64,000 bases of DNA. Source: Rhyzopertha dominica (lineage: Eukaryota > Arthropoda > Insecta > Coleoptera > Bostrichidae). Within the stretch, counting starts at the first letter, position 1; each line of letters starts with the position of its first letter. Both the position numbers and the translations under genes were made by a program. Positions 13,650 to 21,779 of this stretch are shown here, piece by piece. A model generated the notes under the pieces. That model did not search any database and had not been told where the DNA came from. It saw only the letters and a program-made list of their open reading frames with translations. The stretch is taken from contig QCXZ01000041.1 in NCBI GenBank assembly GCA_025024175.1, positions 47,983,786 to 48,047,785 on the forward strand, in the 5' to 3' direction.

Positions 13650-13801
13650 GGATGAATGCTTTCAGCGTCCATAATATAAGATAATATTTTCTCGGAGAGG
13701 TTGCTGTATCTTGAAAACACTGACAAAAAGTTATTAGTCAGGCGTTTCGATTATACCTGTAATCTTTGTCAAAGACGAAGAACCTCAAAATTTGCCTGAC
13801 A
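13650..13801 (-). mobile_element. Penelope-type terminal fragment with hammerhead-like core, non-palindromic copy
   Basis: This segment is homologous to one arm plus loop plus tail of the foldback insertion at 16941-17181. Shared pieces are the tail block GAATGCTTTCAGCGTCC, the arm block AAGATAATATTTT, CTTGAAAACACTGACAAAAA, CGTTTCGATTA and the loop block AAAGACGAAGAACCTC. On the minus strand a stem (GATTAC, loop AGGT, ATAATC) is followed directly by GAAACG, the 3' half of a hammerhead-like core. The opposite arm is absent, so this is what the unit looks like without the inverted duplication. The start of the minus frame at 13436-13726 is only this repeat read through. I see no target-site duplication. 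Confidence 0.65.
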
Positions 13802-14400
13802 CAAGTTCAAACAAAATTTTATTTTCTATTCTGTTTATGGCGTTATGAATCGCGACTTCAAAATCAATAACGATTTCAGAAAGAGACAAATCAAAATTTA
13901 AACATTTTCGCTTTTGTTCAAAAGCAAACAAACCGTGAGCTGTAAATAGTTGTTTAAAATGTTTTGTACAATAAGAAAATATTCCATTCATATACAATGT
14001 CTTTGAAGAACATAAATATTGTAAATTGCTTGAAAAACAAAATAATATTAACCCTAAACTACCATCATTAAAAAGAACAAATTCTTCACCATGCAACGTT
14101 AATGAATCTTCAAGTTTATCATGCTCGCCTGGGACACACTTCTGCACAATTTTTGAAGGTTTTTCGCAAATATCTTCCTCTGCCTTTCTTTTTGCTGCTA
14201 CACAAAATGTCGTTGGATGACATTTTTCGGAATTTTGTCGTGGTTTTGGACCAACAAAGCAAATCGTTATAACACGATCGCTGGATTCGCCAATTTTGTA
14301 CAATTTTTGCGCTATATTTTCGGCTATTACACGGCATTACACAATTGTTTTGCTACATTGGCTTTTTGCTTCGCGAGTATCAATATTTATATCCGCAAAT
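13785..14400 (-). pseudogene. MULE-type transposase fragment
   Basis: A minus-strand frame of 172 codons (13785-14303) matches the layout of insect Mutator-like transposases with an upstream FLYWCH-type region. It has KRKAEEDICEKPSKIV at about residues 39-54 (the usual linker), then YMNGIFSYCTKHFKQLFTAHG at about 103-123, where families read MDGTF-YCPKFF-QLFTIHG, and VIDFEVAIHNAINRI near 147-161, matching the DFE-A-HNA catalytic block. The first catalytic aspartate appears as asparagine (NG instead of DG). The usual third block with H-C-R is missing because the frame ends at the adjacent Penelope fragment. Family assignment is by motif memory; the copy is dead. Confidence 0.65.
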
Positions 14401-14409
14401 TTTTCTCGA

Positions 14410-15440
14410 GTGGGGTAGTTGGTAAGCACCACCCTCATAGCCCGTAATTGTGGGCAGGGTGGGTAGATTGTCTCACTTTTGGTTTTGGTGTATACGCCGT
14501 ATAAAACGTAAAAATAGCAATCATAATATTATTTTCAGCAGAATTTCAAAGCATTTACAATTGATAGACGTTGTAGTTACATGCCTTTCAAAAAGAGGTT
14601 ATGAGTGCGGTGCATAATACAGATATTTTACATTTCAAAGCAAAATGGAAAACGAACTTTTATTACAAATTTTTTTGTGAAGGTCTGACTTAGGTATATA
14701 GCGGAAATAAAAATTGTATAACTGCCGATTGGCTAGCACAACCAAATCTAAATAATTAGGTAATAGTCTTGTCTTGCATTAGATAAAATTAAATTATTCA
14801 TAAAGAATCAAACGGGGCTGAGCTGCTTATGTACAATTTTTGGGGAGCGGGAGGAAGTCACCCTGAAATCGACGCCTGCATTTGGCAAAATCTAGAATTT
14901 ACGCTGTGTTGGTGGTGTAATAAAATTTGTCTTACAAAACAAATTTGGATTTTTCCAGATAGGAGGTAATAAACCTGCAGTTGATATTTTTATTAGTTGT
15001 TTATTATGCATAATAATTACAACTAAACCCTGTCATGCACCCCACTGAGTGATTAAATGTGCCGAATTGGTATGTGCATTATTTTCTCTACTTCCCGAAT
15101 ACTAAATAAATTTTTATGGAGCATGCTGTTTTGTGCTGCAAACTTTTTTGTGGATTGAGCGAAGTTTCTGTAAATAAACTGGCAAATTCGCTATATCACT
15201 TGCTTCTGTTTTCCTCAATAACCACCAATCAAGACTTAATTGCAGAGATGTCGTAACAAGTCAGACATTTTTTTCGGATTCAGAATTATTGGGAAAACGA
15301 TACGATGTTCTTGTACAACGTCCGACCAAATTTGTACCCGCCAAAGGTCGAAGGCGACGCAGCACTCTTCTAAGGCCGCGTATTCCAAATTACACTTAAT
15401 CGTGAAAGGTTGCACATTAAGCAACACCGCCTAATAACCT
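14410..15440. other. No gene seen
   Basis: No recognisable coding or repeat content. Overlapping 63-64 codon frames at 15236-15434 on both strands have no domain I recognise. Confidence 0.4.
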
Positions 15441-15598
15441 GCTCAATAACATCATTTTGACACAGCGTCTTTTACGCGGTGGAAATTCTCGCCGTGTGGC
15501 AGCAGGTGGCAGCCAAACTCAGGTAAAACTCAGCTCTTAACATGGCAAAAGTCGTTTTTATGGGCGGCCATATATTTGTATATTCGGGGGAGCCTTAC

Positions 15599-15709
15599 CT
15601 GGCCCCCGTGACGTTCGGACACAGGTAGGCACCGATTGACTTTTTAAGCAGGAAGGCTCGGTCCGACGTCTTCTCCGAGCGTTTTGTGGAATGTTGTTGC
15701 TTCGACTTC
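15599..15709 (-). other. Candidate 111-nt internal exon on the minus strand
   Basis: Within a GC-richer island (15440-15760), the minus strand shows TTTACTAATGGCTATAG as a possible branch site and acceptor. A 111-nt stretch, open in one frame and running KSKQQHSTKRSEKTSDRAFL, follows, and then a strong donor CCAG|GTAAGG. The length is a multiple of three with matching phases. I do not recognise the peptide. The branch-like TACTAAT lies very close to the AG, which weakens the acceptor. The plus strand of the same island also has a short ATG-initiated open frame at 15542 and a donor-like ACAG|GTAGGC, so orientation is uncertain. Confidence 0.2.
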
Positions 15710-15759
15710 CTATAGCCATTAGTAAACGCGGGCGACAGCCAGGCCTATCTTCGGCCCCT

Positions 15760-16928
15760 CCTAAATTGTCCTGCCCTATCCATTACAATAAATAAATACT
15801 CGGGAATGTTCACGGATTTGTGGAATATTGGGTTTCGCTGCAGGTCGACAGCTCCGCCATTGTGCTCAAATGATCCATTGAGAGTTTCAAGAACTTGTGA
15901 ATTATCAATGGATGTCCATAATTTTTTGTCAGTCATCACTCATTTTTGGTTTACAATTACTGATAGCTTATATTATAACATACATTAGCATGTAACTTAA
16001 AATGGCTTTATAACTAATAGGGTAGCTGTTCATAACTCTTGTATGCTATTTTTCGGTCGAGAAAGGCATATGAAGCTGCCCAATCGATAATTTATGACCT
16101 ATTCACATGCATGCCAAGTCAAAGTTCAAAAGTAACCTGGAAAAACTGCGCAAAAACTCTGACCAAATTATAATTATAATCCTAAATGATCCCGAACAAG
16201 ATAACTTTTGGAGGGAAGAAGAGAAAAATCATAGCAGCAACAGCCAGAAATGCTGCACTATAAAATAATAGTCCGTAGCCCTCATAGAAGAAGGGGCACA
16301 ATAACATTCCAACCGGACGAAATCGCTAAAGGAAACAAATTAACATTGTTTACAAACTGCAGCAAGGCCTAAGGAATCAATATTATAGCGCGATATAGTA
16401 TTGCCTATGTGAAAACCAAGAATGCTTGTAAGCAGCAACCGAAACAAGATGTAGGAATCAAAATTGCCATTTATGTAAAAGACAAGAAACCAATAAACAC
16501 GGATACAGTGGTTTGATCAAACAACCTCGATAAAACAACAGAACAACAAGACTGTCCCTTATCAGCAGCCGCTACTACCAAAGCTACCAAAAGAAGCTTG
16601 AGAAACGCAGAAAATAATATCGTACAAATGTTGGCCAAAGCTGCCAAAGAAACCGAAAATAGATGAACAACAGAACTCCTAGAGGGAAGGACGAGAACAA
16701 ATAGAATATGCAACGAAATATTGGAGACATATTCAAAGAAGAGAAGATCAGATACTACAAAAAGCATGTAAAATGAATTGCAGCAAGCTCAAAGTAGGAA
16801 GACCTGCTACACGTTGAGAACAACTGTAGAATAAATCAAAGCAAGAACAAATATAACTGAAGAGCAGTGGTCAGAAATCGCAAAAGACAAGTAAACGACA
16901 AGTAAATGGTTTCATCAATGAATCAAAT
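15760..16928. other. Purine-rich unassigned stretch, possible old coding relic
   Basis: From about 16100 to 16920 the plus strand is markedly purine-rich with many AAG, GAA and CAA triplets. Broken frames read fragments such as KLKVGRPATR followed by an out-of-frame QWSEIAKDK, faintly like the GRP-RW...W...A-DR tail of some non-LTR polyproteins. Stops are frequent. I cannot assign a family with confidence. Confidence 0.25.
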
Positions 16929-16940
16929 AATATTTCATTT
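16929..16940. repeat. Target-site duplication, left copy, insertion A
   Basis: AATATTTCATTT, identical to 17182-17193. Confidence 0.8.
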
Positions 16941-17181
16941 AATAAGATAATATTTTGTCGGATAGATCGCTGTCTCTTGAAAACACTGACAAAAAATTAA
17001 TAGTCTGACGTTTCGATTACACCTGTAATCTTTGTCAAAGACGAAGAACCTCAAAATTTGTCAGGCAGGTGTAATCGAAACGTCAGACTATTAATTTTTT
17101 GTCAGTGTTTTCAAGAGACAGCGATCTATCCGACAAAATATTATCTTATTATATTATGGACGCTGAAAGCATTCACCCTCG
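16941..17181 (+). mobile_element. Foldback insertion A with hammerhead-like core, 12-bp target duplication
   Basis: Two perfect 86-nt inverted arms (16940-17025 and 17066-17151) surround a 40-nt loop. A 30-nt tail (17152-17181) follows the right arm. The whole is flanked by a perfect 12-bp direct repeat AATATTTCATTT at 16929-16940 and 17182-17193. On the minus strand the left arm plus loop holds TTGACAA, one A, a 6-bp stem GATTAC/GTAATC with loop AGGT, and GAAACGTC. This resembles the hammerhead core CTGANGA-stem II-GAAAC known in Penelope-like retroelements, with two core substitutions. No protein is encoded. A monomeric relative is at 13650-13801. Confidence 0.85.
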
Positions 17182-17193
17182 AATATTTCATTT
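17182..17193. repeat. Target-site duplication, right copy, insertion A
   Basis: AATATTTCATTT, identical to 16929-16940. Confidence 0.8.
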
Positions 17194-17501
17194 TATCCCT
17201 GAAAATCAATCTCGAACTTTACTGTTTTAGTAATTAGCTCGCAAAATTATTTATATTAATAATACACTTATTGTGCAAAAGAAGCAATAATAATTACATA
17301 AAAGGTAAGAGATTTTGCTCCAAGCCTTCTTCCACTCCACCTAAGGCAAGGATAATGACATAAACCAAGAATCAATTAATCTAATCTAAATCATCTAAGA
17401 AAAATAAATTAAATTTATGTAGATAAACAAGCAATGCATTTTAACACCACTGTACATAGCCCTATGTTAATTTTCATTTGTATTGAAAAGTTATTAAACC
17501 G

Positions 17502-17530
17502 CTGAAGAAGGCCGTTTGGCAGTTGAATGC
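17502..17530 (+). other. Isolated hammerhead-like core, decayed
   Basis: It reads CTGAAGA, one A, a weak stem (GGCCG/GGCAGTT) and GAATG. The same order occurs in the foldback at 45244-45507 (CCGAAGA, A, GGCCGC/GCGGTT, GAAATG). The closing GAAA has lost an A, so a catalytic RNA is unlikely. It is probably a fragment of a Penelope-type terminus. Confidence 0.45.
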
Positions 17531-17539
17531 CTATACAGG

Positions 17540-18080
17540 GTGAGTTTATTTCGAAGATCAGTGTGAGATCTAAAAAAAAAACAAAACTTGCATTGAGTTA
17601 CGTCAACAAAACGGCGAATCTTTCTCCATCTTCCTCCATACCCTGCATGTGGCCAACAGATTTATTACAGCACACTAAATTTTGCCCAAAAGCTACGTTG
17701 AAAATGTGTTTCTTTGATTTCATAAGGATTTTCAAATAATTCAGGCAGATAGATCTCGACGTGCTGATTCAGAAGATATGTGTCAACGGGGATCTCCGAC
17801 TTCCGGTTTAGGAAATAGAAGCGATTTATTGCGTTTGAATCTATCATCGGGAAACTATAATTTCTGTCATATTTGCTAAACCGGAAGTCTGCGACCCCAA
17901 TAGCCATGAATTATGATGTTTGTGTTTCCATCTCAGAAAAAGTGGCTTCATCCCTAAATTTAGCTTTAGTCTTCAGATTGTAGGGATTGGGCAGGCTTGA
18001 TGTGGTATTGGTGCATACCAAAATTCTGTACTTTGTGTATTTTGGCTTTCTTAGGAGTTGGTTCCAAACTACTACGACTC
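17540..18080. other. No gene seen
   Basis: Short frames on both strands lack recognisable domains. No repeat partner for this stretch was noticed within the window. Confidence 0.35.
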
Positions 18081-18094
18081 ATGTATATGGTGAC

Positions 18095-18125
18095 GTTTCG
18101 GTCTTTCTTATAGGGCCTTCTTCAG
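18095..18125 (-). other. Hammerhead-like core of Penelope type
   Basis: On the minus strand: CTGAAGA, one A, GGCC, a loop of about ten bases, GACC, then GAAACGTCACC. Stem II has one mismatch. The bases after the core (TTTGGAACCAACTCC, then AAGAAAGCC) resemble the region downstream of the core in the foldbacks at 29.3 and 51.7 kb. It lies downstream, in the same orientation, of the Penelope ORF at 20646-21131, with a mariner relic between them. Confidence 0.55.
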
Positions 18126-18179
18126 GCTAGTCATTATTTTATTTGTCAGTCTAGTCATTAGCGTGCATTACTGCTCGTG

Positions 18180-18925
18180 TATGGCCATGCGGCTCAACTT
18201 TATTTTTGTACGAAAAGCACAGGTGCAAGATGTAGCAAAAATGATGAATTTGAATAACATTGATACGTGCCGCTACATACATAACTTTCAACTTGAGCAG
18301 CCCCACGTTAAACTAATCCGACAAGCCTAGTCCTCGAACTCCATCGCACTGAAGAGCAGATCCGCGCGCATCCTTCGACCATTAGAAAAAAAAATCGAAA
18401 GGACATTTGTCCGAGGATGGCTCCCAGATTCAAAACGAATTGGTCTACACGGTGGGCCAACGAGGTACACAACTACAGCTGTTTCAAGGTTTACAAGAAG
18501 TTAGATAAACTGGCGTTAGACAAATGCCGAAGAGCGAGTCCGCTTGTCAGATTATAAGATGAATGATTCGGAATCTGAAATCTCCGTGTGGCATCAGCGG
18601 GCGTGGCCGGGCCAGACGGGGCACGCCAGCGGCGGCTCGTCGCCGAAATTTTAAATGACTCAATCTTACTGTGGTTAGATGTTCCAAAAGGTTAGTCCTG
18701 ATACAGATTTAGATGCTAAGGTGTTGGAAGTGAAGGGAATTGAAAAAATGTTTGTTCACCAGTTCACCTCCATGAGTAGCCATACAGATAACACTAGGTT
18801 GTTGAGAAAGGATTATGTTTTTTTTTATTTAACGCAAATTAATACAAATAAATCATTACTTAAATTTAATCTGTCATACGTCACTCAGAAGCTTACATCA
18901 TGCTCTTTCTGTCATATCAATAATA
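18180..18925. other. GC-richer stretch, no gene recognised
   Basis: The part 18300-18660 is GC-rich (CGGGCCAGACGGGGCACGCC near 18607) with no open frame I can assign. The 87-codon plus frame at 18679-18942 has no known domain. Confidence 0.3.
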
Positions 18926-18929
18926 CGAG

Positions 18930-20010
18930 TTTTATCGGATGATGTCAAAACGATATTTTCACAGTCTTTCTTGTATGAGTTCAAGTAAACATGTAATGCA
19001 GCTCAAACCCCCCGAAACATCAACAATGCATGGGGCGATGGGAGCGTCCGCGAATGGACAGTTCAACACTGGCATCAAAAATTTCGTTCGGGGATTACCA
19101 ACTGAAAGTGCTGTGAGAAGAAGAACTTGTCGTTTCTACAGGAAGGTTTCCAACCATTTCAAGCAAATGGGGAAGTCTAAGAAGCTCAATAAGTGGGGCG
19201 CCCCACAACTAAAACGATAACAAAAAAATCGCTGTTTTGAAGTGATCTCGACTCTCCTTCAGCGCAACAAACACGACCCTCTTCTTGACTGAATTGTCAC
19301 TTGTCATCAAAAGTGGATCCTTTACGATAATCAACCACGCTTCGCTCAGTGGTTGGACGTTGGCAAAGCTGTACAACACTTTGCGAAGTCGAAATGCATC
19401 AAAAAAGATCATGGTCACTGTTTGGTGGTCTGCAGCATCGTCGCCTTCTTGAAGCAAGTTTCTGTGTGCGTTTGCAACAGCGGAGTTCCCAGACAAGCTC
19501 TGGAGCACCAGGAAGATCACAAAGAACGGTTTTAAAATTGCTGTCTACTTTTTGCCAACCAAAATTTGAGGGTGATTCCACTACAAATCCTGAAGATGAG
19601 CCTTGAGTAATGTAGGGTCCAAAACGCCTTGTAGGCCGAAGGTTTTGGTCTTAACACTGCTTCTTCGTGAAAAGCCTTCATCTAGCATCTCCTATGTGCT
19701 TTAAGATAGCTCTTGTGAGCTAAACTTGAAATATAAAGTAATAAGACATCTCTTGTTGAAACCCTTACAGTGAATGAGTGAAAGAAGTGATATTTTTTTA
19801 TGCTTTCTATATCTGCAACGAACCTAATCTTGGACTCTGTTCAGCAATTTTAGAATGGGAAGTTTTCTTTTAATCATTATTTTGTGTTTTTGTTGCGGTA
19901 CCATCGACAATATGATTCTTCATCTGCAGACGAAGAGAATGAACCATCTTTCACAGTCATTTGATAATTTTGCCCACGGAACCCCTTTTTGTACATCTGA
20001 CACCTGACTA
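18930..20010 (+). pseudogene. Decayed mariner transposase (second mariner family)
   Basis: Across frameshifts and stops the plus strand keeps the mariner order. At 18950-19090 comes the N-terminal HTH (FLYEFK, then RNINNAWGDGSV, TVQHWHQKFRSG). At 19150-19200 comes SNHFKQMGKSKKLNKW, matching LKQIGKVKKLDKWVPHEL. At 19225-19350 follow QKNRCFEVISTLLQRNKHDP, IVTCHQKWILYDN and AQWLDV. The first catalytic aspartate, usually in TCDEKWI, reads TCHQKWI. About 60 residues between the two HTH parts are missing. Near 19965 FDNFAHGTPF recalls the LDNFLQGKRF block near the C terminus, but the HDNARPH and SPDLSPTD blocks are not visible. It cannot code an active enzyme. Confidence 0.75.
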
Positions 20011-20640
20011 TACCATCCAAAATCAACCATAAACACCATTAAATCTGAATAATTAGATTACCACAGCTATCCATAAAAATGGTACGAGAAAATTCTGTAA
20101 ATGCATTTTAATTACTACTGAAGTCATTTTTGTCACTGGGAATATCACTAACATTATCAGCGCAGATATTTCGTTACGGCTCCACCAAATGTATCAAGTT
20201 TCGTACCAGAAAGTGCTGATTTGGAATTTTACTTCACCTGTCTAACCTCTTTTTCCTACGAGCGACGTACCGCCACTGACTCTATGTGTCCAAATGAGAT
20301 GGGGCTAGTTCTTCAACCTCTGGCACGCCGAACACCCGATTCGTATGCCGCGGCCAGGTATTGTCTCACAATAATTATTGAACGGTGAATGCTGTAGNTA
20401 TCTGTTATGCTTAAATGTTTCGGTGGATAGAGCCAGACGGGCCTCTTTAATAGCTGTTTTCATTTGAAATACGACTTACTTAATCGTCGTGATAGCCTAC
20501 TATCATACCCTCTTTTGATGTATTACTACGTTCATTCTTTCCTACGCGCCGCGATCCATCTTGGACCGTGGGGAGAAAGGCTCGTTGGGGTTTGCGTGTG
20601 TTGGAGTATTTTTCAGGTCGATTAGGTATACTGTGAATTC
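20010..20640 (-). other. Probable 3' part of the Penelope-like element, non-coding
   Basis: Downstream of the Penelope frame on the minus strand I see no clear coding block. The first ~100 bases may encode a degraded C-terminal extension, as Penelope proteins often continue past the GIY-YIG domain. The rest is unassigned. One N lies near 20398. Confidence 0.3.
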
Positions 20641-20645
20641 CGAAG

Positions 20646-21490
20646 CTACTGATTGGTAAGGCTACTGATATATGTTACACGTTTGCGGTAAAAATTTAGT
20701 AATTCCATCATTTTCATCTTCTCTTCTTTTCGGTTGAATGCGTGCTCAGGAACTGCTGATCTCTTGGAAGGTCCGAGACAACAATGTCCCTCGTGCTTCT
20801 TTATCCTGGTGTTGTGGCTTCTTTTCGTGGTTCCTATGTATAATTGTTCGCAATTACATTGTATGCGGTAAACGGCACCGGATGTCAAGGGATTCCGCTT
20901 ATCTTTTACAGAGATGAACCTACTCTGTAGTTTTCTAGTAGGCCGATAAACTTTAGAGACGTGGTGTGCCTTGAGTATCTTCCCGATGCTATCCATGACG
21001 TTGTTGATGTAGGGAAAGAAAGCTTCTCCTTTAGTGTCGGTTGATACTGTGATTAGATGAGGTTGCATGGCCCATTTGATTTCCCTCATGGTGCATCTGT
21101 ATGAATGTAGTGCTCGATATAGATAGTTCAATTCTTTTTGTAGATGTTTTAACTGATCCCCTTTGCACGTTCAATTAAGGTCTTTATAATGCACCCCTTT
21201 TCTGGCTTGAATGGTGATTTGTTGAGATCTGTGCGTAGCTTTTCGGTGTACCTGATGGCCCACTTTTTCATTGGTGCATCTAGTCACCAAACGTCGAGAA
21301 AGGCGAATTGTTTTTCACACTCCTTCTCCATGGTGAACTGTATGTTCGGATGTCTGCTGCTTAAATGGGCTAGGAAGTTCAACAGCTCTTCGCCTCCATG
21401 GCTTCAAACAACGAAGGTGTTATGGATTTACCCAGAATAGGTAGCATCCAGTGATTCTTTCTCAAAAGCTTTGCTAATATAATGACCGTT
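20646..21490 (-). pseudogene. Penelope-like element: RT C-terminal part plus GIY-YIG endonuclease
   Basis: The open minus-strand part (20646-21131, 161 codons) begins in the RT thumb/linker (FFPYINNVMDSIGKILKAHH at about 38-57). It continues into a GIY-YIG domain: GAVY at 85-88, YIG at 98-100, basic residues of the R-helix at 104-110, E114, and SAVPEHAFN at 125-133. Upstream, 21132-21490 gives in broken frames NTFVV, EELLNFLAHLSSRHPNIQFT and AFLDVW, matching the YVDDTFVVW to FLEHLN-FTME-FLDV part of Penelope RTs, with stops. The aspartates of the RT active site are lost. Penelope elements encode an RT fused to GIY-YIG endonuclease that supports target-primed retrotransposition. This copy is truncated in the RT and cannot be autonomous. 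Confidence 0.85.
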
Positions 21491-21775
21491 CATTACCCTG
21501 AAAGCTCCTTCAACGACTTCTCTAGGGTTCTTCATCCTTTCGTAGCTTCAGGTGTAAATTTTGTTTTCAATTGTCCCCCATATGAAAAATCTAAAACTGA
21601 GAGATCGGAAGGTCGAGATAGGCATGGTACTGGTCCGTTTCTTCCAATCCAGGAACTGGGAAATACTTCATTTAAATAATTTCGCACCTCCCGTCCGTCG
21701 TGTTGAGGCCATTAAAGCACGCGTGTTTGTTGTGGAGGAAAGTGAGATGACGTTCTCCAGTTAAGGACCTACCAA
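21490..21775 (-). pseudogene. DDE transposase fragment (WIGRxGP...PSDL block)
   Basis: The minus strand reads RNYLNEVFPSSWIGRNGPVP followed by RPSDLSVLDF and GGQLKTK. This matches the C-terminal catalytic part of insect transposases that normally read VRNYLNEVFPNRWIGRGGPI then PRSPDLTPLDFFLWG-LK. The key SPDL aspartate is kept but flanking residues are altered. The fragment ends where the Penelope sequence begins, so the Penelope copy probably inserted into, or recombined with, this transposon. Confidence 0.65.
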
Positions 21776-21779
21776 AAAT

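Noticed and set aside
13436..13726. 96-codon minus-strand frame as a gene
   Set aside because: Its first third is the Penelope-type repeat also present at 17.1 kb; the rest has no motif.
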